DNA from: Spirogloea muscicola
Lineage: Eukaryota; Streptophyta; Zygnematophyceae; Spirogloeales; Spirogloeaceae
Assembly (NCBI GenBank): GCA_009602725.1
Contig: WELB01000249.1
Location: 87,069-116,752, forward strand
DNA: 29,684 bases
Reading direction: 5' to 3'
Shown here: positions 20,074 through 28,849 of the stretch, one piece after another
Position numbering within the stretch: the first letter of the stretch is position 1
How the letters are laid out: every line of letters begins with the position of its first letter
Notes under the pieces: model-generated
Database searches by the model: none
The model's input: only the letters and a program-made list of their open reading frames with translations
Told to the model about the DNA's origin: nothing
Program-made: the position numbers and the translations under genes

Positions 20074-20866
20074 ATTGTGAAGTTGTAGCGGCACTGTGAC
20101 ACTTGAGCAATTCGGTCCTCTCTTGACTGCTTCCTTTACTCGGCAATACCAGTGCTGCTGAATACAGCTGTGCAGAACTCACAGAAGCCAAAAGCAAAGC
20201 TGAGCAATATGCCCTGGGTAGAGTGCATTCGTGTTCATGGTGTTCCAAGCGTGCTTAGTGCATTCCCTGTTTAACGAGCCAACTTGCTCAGATTTAGAGA
20301 GGAAGAGGTTTGGTGCTTGTTGCTCTAGTGGGCCAAGCCGAGGGTGGAAGGGTGTTCAAACGTAGGCACTGCGTGAAGTGTACAGCTGTCGTTTTGAGGT
20401 ATTACCTTGGGCAAGTCATACACAGTCATGCACAAGGCAATGTCTTGTAAGATGAGCAGCCTCTGGCAGCCTTATCTCTCAGCTTTAGGATTTAAGGCAC
20501 AGAAGAGCACGGAGTGGGTAGTCACAGTAGGCAGCGTGGCAGCTAGAAGGCCCTGGCTTTTGTCCAACAGGTCTGTTCAGATAGAAGGGTCAGTGGGGTC
20601 CAGGTTGGGGCTTCGAGACTGAGGGGCATATACTTGTTCTATCAGGCATAAGATAGATCATTCTCTCCCTTCGCATAGCGTTGACTGCAAATCTGATAGT
20701 TTGTGCTCTGCCATTGTAGGGCCAGCAGTTCCACAAAAGGTCCTTGCTTATGCCAAAGTCTGTGTGGAGCCATTGAGCTTTTGTCAGATTAAGGGCAGAA
20801 GTCAAAAAGAATGTTTTCTGCAATGGAGGGGGAGATATTTGCTAATAGCAGTAAGTTAGTTGAGGT
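20074..20866. other. 3' flank of Hip, no gene established
   Basis: Likely Hip 3' UTR followed by intergenic DNA. A 77-codon minus-strand frame (20590-20823) is not supported by clear splice sites or family resemblance. The Hip stop codon lies in GTGTAAATTG, which overlaps a TGTAA motif, the polyadenylation signal of some green algae, though here it is too close to the stop to be the likely site. Confidence 0.4.
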
Positions 20867-21365
20867 TTACTTATCATGCTTATCATCAACAAGAGTCAAA
20901 ACGCGTCCAGTCACCTCACCATTAGGACCTACACGCACCTTGATGTGTGCCAATCGGTTTGGCTCTGCCTTAAGGATACCGACTGTGCCAAGCAGTTTCA
21001 TTCCTAGATTGTGCATGGCAGGTAGGTCCAAGTAGCAGAGGATCTTGAAAACGCATCCACATTGCTATTTTCGTAGCTCGCCACTCACAGGCAGTGTCTC
21101 CTGTGAGGATGTAGAGGTGTTCCGCATTGAGAAGCCGTGGAGTTTCTTTCCATTCTTGCTACCTCACCCCCTCCACGACTTGGCGGCTTTGGTAGTGGTG
21201 AAACTGTGAGATGTCTTCTGACAGGGATTCCATCAGGTCCCAAGCTGGCTTTTGCTCTCAAACGTGAGAGGCCATTCAGTCCCAGGCTTGACGCTTTCCA
21301 AGATACATGCCGCCTCCAGTCGATTTTCCTTTTGCCACCGTGATCAAGGAAACGGCTGCTGTGCC
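20867..21365 (-). CDS. Candidate minus-strand exons of an unrecognised gene
   Basis: Read on the minus strand, three stretches look coding. About 21348-21255 reads ENRLEAACILESVKPGTEWP then LTFESKSQLGT. About 21173-21107 reads EWKETPRLLNAEHLYILTG then DTA, directly before a good donor GTGAGT. From about 21050 to 20867 it reads MHNLGMKLLGTVGILKAEPN, then RLAHIKVRVGPNGEVTGRVL and a Lys/Asp-rich end with a stop. The codon pattern and residue mix are protein-like, but I could not join them with consistent phases. The last gap would be a 45-nt intron and the first lacks a clean donor. It may be a real gene with an unusual intron or a decaying one. I recognise no family. Confidence 0.35.
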
Positions 21366-22374
21366 TGTGCTCCTTTGAAGAGTGCCAATGATATCCATTC
21401 CTTAGGGCAATCTATGCCCATTCTGCAAAATATCTACAATAATCCATAGTGCGTAATAGTGACTCTGTCATTGCTGTCATTTCGGCCTGTGAAAATTCTG
21501 TCGCATGCACCTTGAATTTTGTTGCGACATGTTGTATTCCTATAATATGTGACGCTCCCATTCCCATGTTGAGAGCAGCTGTTCACCTATATTTCCATCA
21601 GCGCCTGCTGATAGAAGTCAGCCATCATGCTGATGGATTCATATGCAGCATATATTCTGACCAAGTAGGGATTATGCTATTGCCGATGGGGTCATGCTGA
21701 CCCATCGATGCAAAGGATATATCTACGTTCTCAGAATTAACGCTTGATATTGCACGACATATTTATTGTCAGCACATCATCTTTGTTTAGGGTTTTGCAT
21801 AAGTGTACCTGTCTGTGGTTAAGGTGCATGACAGTAAATGGAAAAGGCCACCCAGGCCCTGGGACAAATTGAGACTGTTGCTGCCAGAAGGCCTACAACG
21901 CTGACCTCGAGTGGCTCATTGCAGTGAGGAGTAAAGAGGGGTCTGATACGGCCGTCCAGAGAAGGGGCGAAAATTGACGTGCCCAAAAGAATGCGACAGC
22001 AGGGGAGGAGACGCCTCCTCAACCAAAAGAGCAGCTGCTGCCAGTGACAGGCTCAAGCATTATCCTTACTCAACAGCACCTAAGGATGATAGTAATGTAC
22101 TAAAGCAAAAAGCTAATCATGTTATGTAGATACATTGTTGATTGTTGATATCAAAGAGCAAAGGAAAAGTGGCACTCAGGAAATGTGGCACCATGCAGGG
22201 GCAGAGATTGTACTAGGCCAGCCCACATGTATAAATTAATATCTCGACGTAGCGGAATCAGCAAGCATCAAGGAAAGAGGCCGATGTGGTGATACGAGCA
22301 GCTCTTACATGCTCTGTGGCCCCACCACAGCAGCCGGAGGTAATTCATATGAGTGCAGGTGAATTAGTCCAACG
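21366..22374. other. Unresolved AT-richer region
   Basis: Possible further minus-strand exons of the candidate gene: AEMTAMTESLLRTMDY near 21489-21441 (acceptor TTTTCACAG, donor GTAGAT) and IYAAYESISMMADFYQQALM near 21650-21590, before an in-frame TAG. Neither is conclusive. The remainder (21700-22374) shows no supported gene. Confidence 0.25.
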
Positions 22375-22470
22375 GTAAGACCGGTGTAGCAGCTGTCAAG
22401 CAACAGCTCTTCCAAATCAAGGCAGTGGCTTGGAAAGGCCAGCCCAGAAAGAAAGGACAAGGTCCACAGA
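22355..22470 (-). repeat. Diverged LINE tail with a tRNA-like A-box segment
   Basis: On the minus strand, TTGTCC, TTTCTTTCTGGGCTGGCC and CCACTGCCTTGATTTGGAAG match the tail seen at 13195-13250. On the plus strand the other end reads GAATTAGTCCAACGGTAAGA, which matches the Pol III A-box pattern (TRGNNNANNNGG). A weak B-box-like CTTCCAAATC lies about 44 nt further. No cloverleaf can be drawn. It might be a tRNA-derived SINE borrowing the LINE tail, but the orientations of head and tail disagree. Confidence 0.35.
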
Positions 22471-22502
22471 GCCTTGCACATGTCAGGTGACATGTGCAAG
22501 GC
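22471..22502. repeat. Perfect palindrome, 15-bp arms
   Basis: GCCTTGCACATGTCA, GG, then TGACATGTGCAAGGC: 15-bp arms around a 2-nt centre, directly beside the diverged tail repeat. It can extrude as a cruciform. It is not explained by simple-sequence repetition. Confidence 0.9.
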
Positions 22503-22971
22503 TTAGGCTTGAGAACGCTGACATAATGGAGAGCAAGCCCGCTAATAGTGATCTGTAAATTTCCGCCGAGGGCGTAGTGGACTTTATGGTTCTTTCTTTT
22601 ATGGTTTCTTTCTTTTATGGTTCCCTTAGTCGGCACCTCGTGTAGTCTGAGGGCTGTAAGGAGCTGCATGAACAAATGTTTGCACGCCGTCAGACAGCCC
22701 ATCAGTCAACGTCCCTCTGTCTGCCATGAATGTCCTGTCATCTATTTCTTTTTGAACATGTGCGATGAAGATGGAAGACCGGTTTTCTGTTGTGCTACCG
22801 TGCATGACGAAACTAAACAGAAAATAATGACCACTTGTGTATATACATTTCTTCAATTTCCAAGTGCCACATCTATTACACCCTTGACTTTCAGTAGCTA
22901 CGACCTCTAAGTCTTTGACTTCATGAACACAATGATATCAGAGAAGAGCGAGCACAACCTCACAATTTTGC
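22503..22971. other. Intergenic stretch, nothing recognised
   Basis: Contains a short tandem duplication (TTTATGGTTTCTTTCT-like units near 22583-22621). Open frames are short and lack family character. Confidence 0.35.
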
Positions 22972-23574
22972 TCACATAAAGCTTGGAGGTGGGCGTCCAC
23001 ATGGAGTCTCTGTGAACAGCGGGTAATATACAAGAGCGCCTGGCGTAGGCTTCCTAATATGCAATTGTTCCTGGAGCACCTGTCCCCCAACGAAGTGGAA
23101 GCCAAATTTTTCTTGCCAAAGATCAATGCAGCCAATAGCTGCACAGCTTCGGTAGACTTCTCCTCCATAATTTGTCGACCTGCACCTTTTCATTGCTGTA
23201 AGTCACAGCCAGAGGAGTCAGACTGTCAGTGCTTAAACTTTTGCCTATGTACTGATCTCAAGCTGAGCACCATCAGCTGGCAAGTCAGTGAAACTTCAAA
23301 CCTCTCAGTAAAGGCAACGTACCTTGGAAGATTTACCAGAGACTTATTGTTCTGGCCTATGCAATGCAGGTTCGAGACAGCAGTCCCAACACAAACTCTA
23401 CCTTTCATTATGCATTTCCGGATAGCGGCTTCAGTAGTCAGGCAAACTGACTGGGATAGATATTCGCAACCAAGGGCCATCCGAGGGAATCTGCAAGGAT
23501 TACTTTGGTGTCTCCGACACGTTGTTGCTCTCACCAGTTGCAGCCCTGATATTCACATTGTTGCAGAATACATC
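22972..23574 (-). CDS. Candidate 3' exons of an unrecognised minus-strand gene
   Basis: On the minus strand 23179-22972 follows the acceptor GGTGCAG and reads STNYGGEVYRSCAAIGC, IDLWQEKFGFHFVGGQ, then a Pro-rich end (TPCGRPPPSFM) with a stop. It joins in phase to NNKSLVNLPR at 23351-23323, which ends at a strong donor GTACGT. Further upstream, 23574-23535 reads DVFCNNVNIRAATG before donor GTGAGA. The open frame before that (about 23800-23600) includes MMGKNTRGNLKLATGAFTA and KPAVILMDTGLDFPLL. The joins between the earlier pieces are not settled. A 253-codon plus-strand frame (23059-23820) overlaps all of this, so one strand is a shadow. The phased splice sites favour minus. I recognise no family; the MDTG motif alone is not enough to call a protease. 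Confidence 0.4.
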
Positions 23575-23849
23575 CTGCTCCGATCGTCAGCTTCATGGCA
23601 AAGCAGAGGCCAACAAGGGGAAGTCGAGACCTGTATCCATGAGTATGACTGCAGGCTTTGCTGTGAATGCACCTGTAGCCAACTTGAGGTTGCCGCGTGT
23701 GTTCTTTCCCATCATCGTCACAGAAGATATGCTTGGTCTGCTTATATGGAGGCCTGCATGGAGACATACCACCAGATCGACTGTTGCGAGCCATTATACA
23801 ACTCACATAGACTGTTATAGCAATCACAGCACTGAGCTTCATCAGAATG

Positions 23850-24300
23850 TACCTTGATATACATGCTGAAGCACTAATCTCTTTGCCTCCTTTCCATCAG
23901 ACACACAACAAGTCACTGAAGCTCAAAACAAGTGCGATGTGCATCCCGAAAGTAACATCAGTTGACTATGAACAACTAATAGGCACTTAAATATTGGCAG
24001 CAGTTCTTGACACAACGCTCATCAACTAACTCCTTGAAGTCTAAAGTCTGCCAGACAACGGGCATTGTAAAAATTGCCAGAGTACGGGCATTTGGCACCA
24101 CGCTTTAAAAGCTAAAAGGTAGGACTGTGATTCATTGTTGTGGTTGCTGCCATTCTACCCATCAGAATGTTGTTGAACTCCTGTCTAGATGGAACTCCTG
24201 GGTGGAGTCTTCATGTACACCTGAACCTGGTTGTGGCATGGCAGTAGAGACAATCTTACTGTTACTTAACTTACTGCCAGTAACGAGCTGTTAGTTTGAC
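23850..24300. other. Intergenic stretch with a short direct repeat
   Basis: Two copies of TGCCAGA, two variable bases, ACGGGCATT lie at 24049-24066 and 24075-24092 (26-bp period). No gene is seen. Confidence 0.4.
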
Positions 24301-24540
24301 TCTGCAATGTCATCCATTCTGCCCAAATATGATGTCCTACAGATCAGCATGCTCGGCGGACAAATATCCCTTCTTCTATTGCACATTCAGCTCTCAGAGC
24401 AATTGCCAACTTCTTTCAACATTGTTATCCACATGACCAGTTTGGCAGAATGGGAGCAATTGGCAACAGATGGCTTGTATGGAGCTCAAAATATTATTGA
24501 GGAGATTGCGGCTGCAGCCGTTGGACCCATGCCCTGTTGA
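24301..24540 (+). CDS. Possible isolated exon, unrecognised
   Basis: An open plus-strand frame from about 24307 ends in AEWEQLATDGLYGAQNIIEE, then IAAAAVGPMPC and a stop. Its amphipathic composition is protein-like, but no upstream exon could be tied to it and no family is recognised. It might be the last exon of a plus-strand gene or chance. Confidence 0.25.
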   Translation, partial: SAMSSILPKYDVLQISMLGGQISLLLLHIQLSEQLPTSFNIVIHMTSLAEWEQLATDGLYGAQNIIEEIAAAAVGPMPC

Positions 24541-24689
24541 GCCGAGCTCGTTCCTAGTGATCTCTCGGAGCTGACTGAGCGCTCGAGTACAGGCGTCTGC
24601 TCGTAGCTCACCTTTGGCTCAGGCGACGAACATTCAGCTTCGCCTCTCGCTATTTTACTATTCGCTTATGGTGATGGGAGCAGACGTAC

Positions 24690-25030
24690 TTTGTTCATTC
24701 CTTTTTGGGCTGATTTTCCAGCCCCTATCCTCAATGGTGACGTACATTGGTGACGTACATTTGTCCAATGTGCTTGCCTTTGTACTTGGCCACATATGGC
24801 CTCCCCATCTCTTAATACACACGCATTTTTCTCAATGGGCGAGCACTTTCTTCACGACGTATGGGGACCCAGGCCGGCAGCTACTTAACAGAAGGTGGCG
24901 TGGGTGGTGGCATGCAAGTTGCTGTGGTAGGGAAGGAGCTCGGTGGCCCCTTTTTCATTCTTTTGGGCTGGCCTCACAGCAACCAGTCAATTTGGCACGC
25001 TGTTCTTTTCTTGTAATAATGTCCATTGAG
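24690..25030 (+). repeat. Several LINE tail fragments
   Basis: Tail units at 24695-24740 (TTTTTGGGCTGATTTTCCAG, CCCCTATCCTCAATGG), 24830-24850 (CTCAATGGGCGAGCACTTTC) and 24950-25015 (TTTTGGGCTGGCCTCACAGC, AACCAGTCAATTTGGCACGC). The last resembles 28125-28185. A 13-bp unit GGTGACGTACATT is duplicated in tandem at 24737-24762. Confidence 0.65.
24749..24824 (+). repeat. About 75-bp direct repeat, copy 1
   Basis: From TGACGTACATTTGTCCAATG through CCACATATGGCCTCCCCATC to ACACGCAT. A near-identical copy lies at 27539-27614, differing at only a few positions. It is probably an internal or 5' junction piece of the same mobile family or of a second family inserted into it. Confidence 0.85.
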
Positions 25031-25254
25031 CCAAAACGGGCAGGGGGTGCGGTGGCTGTCCCCAGAAAGCCCGTCGACAGTCCCCACGCCCCCTCAATAA
25101 AGAAGAAGAAGTTAACTCTTCCAAAGAAAAAAGAATGGACTTCCAAGAGAAAATGACAAAGTGAAGGGCGATGGCTGCTTAAGAAAAAGCGCGTCCGAAT
25201 TCCGTAAGGCCAGCCCAAAGAGAAAACTTCCAGTAAACGGATTTCAGAACAAGA

Positions 25255-25360
25255 GGCCCGGAAAAGGCCAGAAAACAACAACAAGCGCGAAAAGCACACT
25301 GCGACTCAAGTGGCCACTGGAAAAGGCCAGAAAAGCGCTGAAGCACACTGCGACTCCATC
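25255..25360 (+). repeat. Imperfect tandem duplication
   Basis: GGAAAAGGCCAGAAAA followed by AGCACACTGCGACTC occurs at about 25260-25306 and again at 25319-25357. The first copy carries a short insertion (CAACAACAAGCGCG). Confidence 0.75.
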
Positions 25361-25394
25361 TCCCTCGTTGATTTGGCCCATCATCTGGCCCCTT

Positions 25395-25560
25395 CGAACC
25401 TTTGTCAATTCTTTCGGGCTGGCTTTTCACACCTATCCTCAATGGGCGAGCACTTTCTTCTTTTCACAGCCCTTGCCCCCCATTGGGAGCTCCACTTCTC
25501 TCTTGTTGAGCAGCCGCAGGAGAAAGCAGTTGAGTAGAAGAAGAAGAAAGTGCTCGCCCA
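25395..25560. repeat. LINE tail in foldback arrangement
   Basis: TGGGCGAGCACTTTCTTCTT at about 25443-25464 has its reverse complement at about 25533-25553, so the two tails face each other. Between them lies a subfamily A tail (CAGCCCTTGCCCCCCATTGG). Confidence 0.75.
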
Positions 25561-25680
25561 CAGAGAGAAGGCGCGCGGTGCGCATGAGATTGAAAGGGAG
25601 GCCAATTCTAGCATTACGAATGTCCTGTTAACTGGGTGATGAGCTGGCTAGGTGGGACACTAATATCCCCGAGAAGAGTG

Positions 25681-25721
25681 CTCGCTCGCTTGACCTGCGA
25701 CTGCTTAGCAGGGGTTACTGA
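25681..25721 (+). mobile_element. LINE C-terminal stub
   Basis: Only the end of the ORF remains: SLDLRLLSRGY with a stop at 25719-25721, followed by the family 3' sequence (GTAGTTAGTAGCTGCTTTGT). The upstream boundary near 25680 fits extreme 5' truncation. Confidence 0.6.
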
Positions 25722-25737
25722 GTAGTTAGTAGCTGCT

Positions 25738-26305
25738 TTGTTTCTTCTTGTGTGCTTCTTTCTTAGTGACCGCTCACACCCAGCCAAATGTGCCACCACG
25801 GCTGGGTATGCGGTCGCCTGCGCTGCTCGGGCCAAAGAGCTGAAGTACGCGGATCATCCGCGGGAAGACGAGTTCTTCCCGTTGGCCATCGACACACATG
25901 GGGCGCTGGGCGCTCGGTGGCTCGAGCTGCTCACCCAGCTCGCCCGCCACACCATCGCCCGGCGCTTCCATGAGGAGCCGGTTGACTTCCCTGCAGCCGG
26001 GTCGCTGGCGCAAGTGTATCGAATGCGCCTGGCCGTCTCGCTGCAGAGGTCCATGGCCCGGGCGCTGCACCTTCGTGCCGGCAGAGCCCTCGCTGCTGCC
26101 TCTGGCTCTGGCCAGGGGACCCACTTCCAGGAGCCCAGCATCTCTGATCTGCGGCTGCTTAGCAGGGGTTACTGAGCGTCTCGTAGCAGCTTTGTTTCTG
26201 TCACTTAGCGCTTCCCCTGGCCCCCTTCTCGTACTCTGTTCATTCTTTTTCGGGCTGGTTGTTCCAGCCCCTATTCTCAATGGGCGAGCACTTTCTTCTT
26301 AGTGC
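25738..26305 (+). mobile_element. 5'-truncated LINE copy with intact C-terminal reading frame
   Basis: The frame 25738-26175 is open for about 145 codons. It reads KELKYADHPREDEFFPLAID, THGALGARWLELLTQ, then GSLAQVYRMRLAVSLQRSMA and RAGRALAAASG, ending SISDLRLLSRGY and a stop. The KY, FFPLAID and GALG elements match the region after the endonuclease core in LINEs with a C-terminal restriction-like endonuclease. The tail 26176-26305 has GGGCTGGTTGTTCCAGCCCC and TCAATGGGCGAGCACTTTCT. No RT is present, so it cannot move by itself. Confidence 0.65.
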
Positions 26306-26998
26306 TTCGCCTTAGTGCTTCGCCTGGCCCCCTTCTTCTTGGGCTTCTTCTCCCTGGCGATAGATGTTCACGGGGCCTTCGGCAGCCGCTGGCTGGATCT
26401 CCTCCAGCGGCTTTGGCGTTGGAGAGCACTGGGGTGATGCCCATCCTCCTCCGCAATGGGGTCCCTCGGACGCGGCGTGTCGATCTGGTCGGCGTCCCCC
26501 TGGGAGGTGGCAAGCGGCTCCTCATGGACGTTGTCCTCACCGACAGCTTCCGGACGAAGGGCCCCATTACTTCTGAGACCGGCTACGCTGTGAAGGTAGC
26601 CGAACGGAAGAAGCTGCACAAGTACAAGGACCACCCGGCGGGTGATACCTTTTACCCTGGCCATGGACATCCATGGGTGTTACGGGGGTCGGTGGTCCTC
26701 GTTACTTTCGCTGCTGGCCTCTCAAGCTGACCAGCGGCGCCGGGAGCAGGGTGCTGCCCTTCCCGGTGGCTCGGTGCCTTTGGGTCTGGCGTCCTGCTAC
26801 CGTATGCGACTGTCTATGTCCCTGCAGCGCTCCCAAGCGCTTGCTTTGCACCGCCGCGCTGGTCGCGCCCTTGCAGCAGCCTCTGGCTTGCGCAGCGGGG
26901 TTGCTCTTCCTCCCCTCAGCTCATCTGACTTCCTACTGCTGACACGGGGGTATTGAGGGCGCCCTGTCTGCCTAGCCTTTGGCTCCGTCATGAACACC
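26306..26998 (+). mobile_element. LINE copy with endonuclease-like core, frameshifted
   Basis: A short fragment (LAIDVHGAFGSRWLDLLQRL, 26352-26430) is joined to a second copy. That one reads MPILLRNGVPRTRRVDLVG, GGGKRLLMDVVLTDSF and ERKKLHKYKDHPAGDTF (to about 26652). RVDL, 13 residues, then DV fits the RPDL...DV core of restriction-like endonuclease domains with Pro changed to Val, and K..KY follows as expected. A frameshift near 26650 moves the frame to LAMDIHGCYGGRWSSLLSLL and on to SSDFLLLTRGY with a stop at 26954-26956. It is the most complete endonuclease region in the window. Confidence 0.65.
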
Positions 26999-26999
26999 T

Positions 27000-27520
27000 G
27001 TATGCATCTGGCTGGCATTTCACAGCCGATTCTTTCATATCAGCAGCCGCTTTCTTTCTAGCGGCTTGCTCGTCAGGCTATTGATCGGCGGTCGGGTCCG
27101 CCCGGGGCGCTGCCCGGCTTCAACGCCGCCGGGTCGCTCGCCCAGGTCTTTCGCATGCGCTTGGTGGTATCGTTCCAGCGATCCCTTGCCCTCAGACTAC
27201 CCCCGCAGTGACCACCTCCTCCCGGCCGCAATCGACACTTTCGGCTGCTTGGGTCCTCGCTTCCATACCCTACTCGAGAACATAGCGAGTCTGGGATATG
27301 CACGACGCGAGGATATGCTCCCAGCCCAGATGGGTAGGCCGGCAGCCTATCTGTCATTTCTGCGACGTCGAGTGTCAACCTGTCTGCAACGAGCTCAGGC
27401 GTATGCTCTGCATCAGAAAGCTGGTCGAGCCTTAGCTGCTGGCACAAGAGCTAGTCAATTGCCGTCCGGTATTCGAGCGTCAGCTAGCGACCTCTATGTG
27501 CTGACTCGTGGTTACTGAGC
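27000..27520 (+). mobile_element. Chimeric LINE remnant from two copies
   Basis: A tail piece (GCTGGCATTTCACAGCCGAT, shared with the flank at 5300-5340) is followed by GFNAAGSLAQVFRMRLVVSF (27115-27180), which stops abruptly at about 27190. There a second copy starts at SDYPRSDHLLPAAIDTFGCL and runs to SASDLYVLTRGY with a stop at 27516-27518. The order of domains is therefore broken: the first piece should follow the second. This points to insertion or recombination between copies. Confidence 0.65.
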
Positions 27521-27538
27521 GGGTCAGCTTAGCAGCAG

Positions 27539-27614
27539 GTGACGTACATTTGTCCAATGTGCTTGCCTTTGTACTTGGCCACACATGGCCTCCCCATCTC
27601 TTAATATACACGCA
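27539..27614 (+). repeat. About 75-bp direct repeat, copy 2
   Basis: Near-identical to 24749-24824 (TGACGTACATTTGTCCAATG to ACACGCAT). Here it lies between two LINE C-terminal fragments, which suggests it was carried as part of an element. Confidence 0.85.
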
Positions 27615-27742
27615 TGCTCCTTGCCCACGCTGTCCACACCCGCGCAGGACGCGCTCTGGCCGCTGCCTCCGGGTCTCGGCGGAGTGCCTCCTTCCCTGCC
27701 TCGAGCTACTCGGACCTGATGTTGCTCACTCGCGGGTACTGA
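27615..27742 (+). mobile_element. LINE C-terminal stub
   Basis: Reads HTRAGRALAAASGSRRSASF, PASSYSDLMLLTRGY, with a stop at 27740-27742. It starts within the ORF directly after the 75-bp repeat, so it is truncated or replaced at its 5' side. Confidence 0.65.
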
Positions 27743-27807
27743 GCTTCCCTAATATGTTGTCGTGATTGGTAGCGTAGAGGAGTCCTTCCTCGGCATCTCA
27801 TTCTTCG

Positions 27808-28028
27808 GCTTTGGACATTGTCCATTCTTTTTGAACTGGCTTTGCCAGCCCCTCTTTCTCTATTCTTGTACTCTGCTCTGGGCGAGCCTTCTTGTCTGCT
27901 CATTCTTTTTTGGGCTGGCTGTTCCAGCCCCTATCCTCAATGGGCGAGCTCTTTCTTCTTCGCCCACAGAGAAGAGGAGCAAGCAAAGCCAGCCCGAAAG
28001 AGAATGGACAATGTCCAAAGCCAAAAGA
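27808..28028. repeat. Foldback repeat built from LINE tails
   Basis: The left arm GGCTTTGGACATTGTCCATT, CTTTTTGAACTGGCTTTGCC (27812-27851) has its reverse complement at 27985-28024 with a few mismatches. The arms contain GGACATTGTCC, itself a palindrome. The centre holds a complete tail (GGGCTGGCTGTTCCAGCCCC, TCAATGGGCGAGC). Transcripts would fold into a long hairpin. Confidence 0.8.
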
Positions 28029-28109
28029 AAAAGGTACCGAAAAAGGACTACACTACAAAACACAAGACGATGCAGAGGGACGAGATGTTTGGAAGAGCAT
28101 GCCCCTTCG

Positions 28110-28390
28110 GCTTCTTCAGACCTTGTCCATTCCTTTGGGCTGGCCTCTCCCAGCCACCAATCAAGCTGGCCGCGCTTCCCTTGGGGATACTTTCCCGGCA
28201 GCTAGTCTGTCGGATCTGAGGCTATTCACTCGTACCTACTGAGTGATCCATCCTCCCCCTGTTCTGACCTAGCATCTTCCGGCCCCTTTGTAGCTGCTAA
28301 TCGGTTGTAGGCCCCTCCAAACCTTTGTCAATTCTTTTTGGGCTGGCTTTTCGCAGCCCTTGCCCCCATTGGGAGTGCCACTTCTTCGGG
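28110..28390 (+). mobile_element. LINE C-terminal stub and tail A
   Basis: A tail-like unit (28125-28185) runs into QAGRASLGDTFPAASLSDLR, LFTRTY and a stop at 28240-28242. The sequence looks like the usual ending with the ALAAASG segment deleted. The 3' part 28243-28385 repeats the tail found after the 5362 copy (GATCCATCCTCCCCC, GGCCCCT, GGGCTGGCTTTTCGCAGCCC). Confidence 0.65.
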
Positions 28391-28559
28391 CGGGAGAACC
28401 GTCAGGATCAGGATGTTGAGCTGGGCTATCCGTAAGTACCCAATTAGGGCTAACCGAAAGCCCGGGAATCGGAGCATTACCGTCGTCACTCGGTTGGGGC
28501 TCGAGCGATGGAGAAGCGGCGCTCTTGGAAGCAGTGCCGTGCTCCTTCAAGAAGAAAGG

Positions 28560-28790
28560 GCTCGCCCATTGAGGATAGGGGCTGGACAAGCCAGCCCAAA
28601 AAAGAATGAACAAAGAACGAGAAGGGGGCCAGAGGAAGCCAGAGGAAGCGCTAAGAAACCAAAGCACACAAAGAAAGAAAGCAGCTACAAATTACTCAGT
28701 ATCCCCTGCTAAGCAGCCGCAAATCAGAGAGGCTAGGGTCCTGGAAGTGGGTCCCCTGGTCCTTCCGCGCCTTCTTGCCCAGGGCGGTGA
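28560..28790 (-). mobile_element. Minus-strand LINE C-terminal stub and tail
   Basis: On the minus strand 28790-28699 reads GKKARKDQGTHFQDPSLSD then LRLLSRGY, stop at 28698-28696. The tail continues to about 28560 (TTTGTTCATTC, GGGCTGGCTTGTCCAGCCCC, TCAATGGGCGAGC). It matches the tail of the 25738 copy closely but in opposite orientation. Confidence 0.65.
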
Positions 28791-28849
28791 CGGCGGCAGG
28801 GTCCGGCAGGTGGCGTGAGCGCTGGCAAGCAAGGAGGAGCAGTGGGGGT

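Noticed and set aside
22355-22430. True tRNA gene
   Set aside because: No acceptor stem, anticodon arm or proper T arm can be paired.
23600-23760. MDTG motif as a retroviral-type aspartic protease
   Set aside because: Only the short motif is present, without the flanking hydrophobic strand pattern and second conserved region.
23059-23820. 253-codon plus-strand frame
   Set aside because: Rich in Cys and His with no domain; it overlaps minus-strand exons with matching splice phases. Not fully excluded, so noted in the findings.
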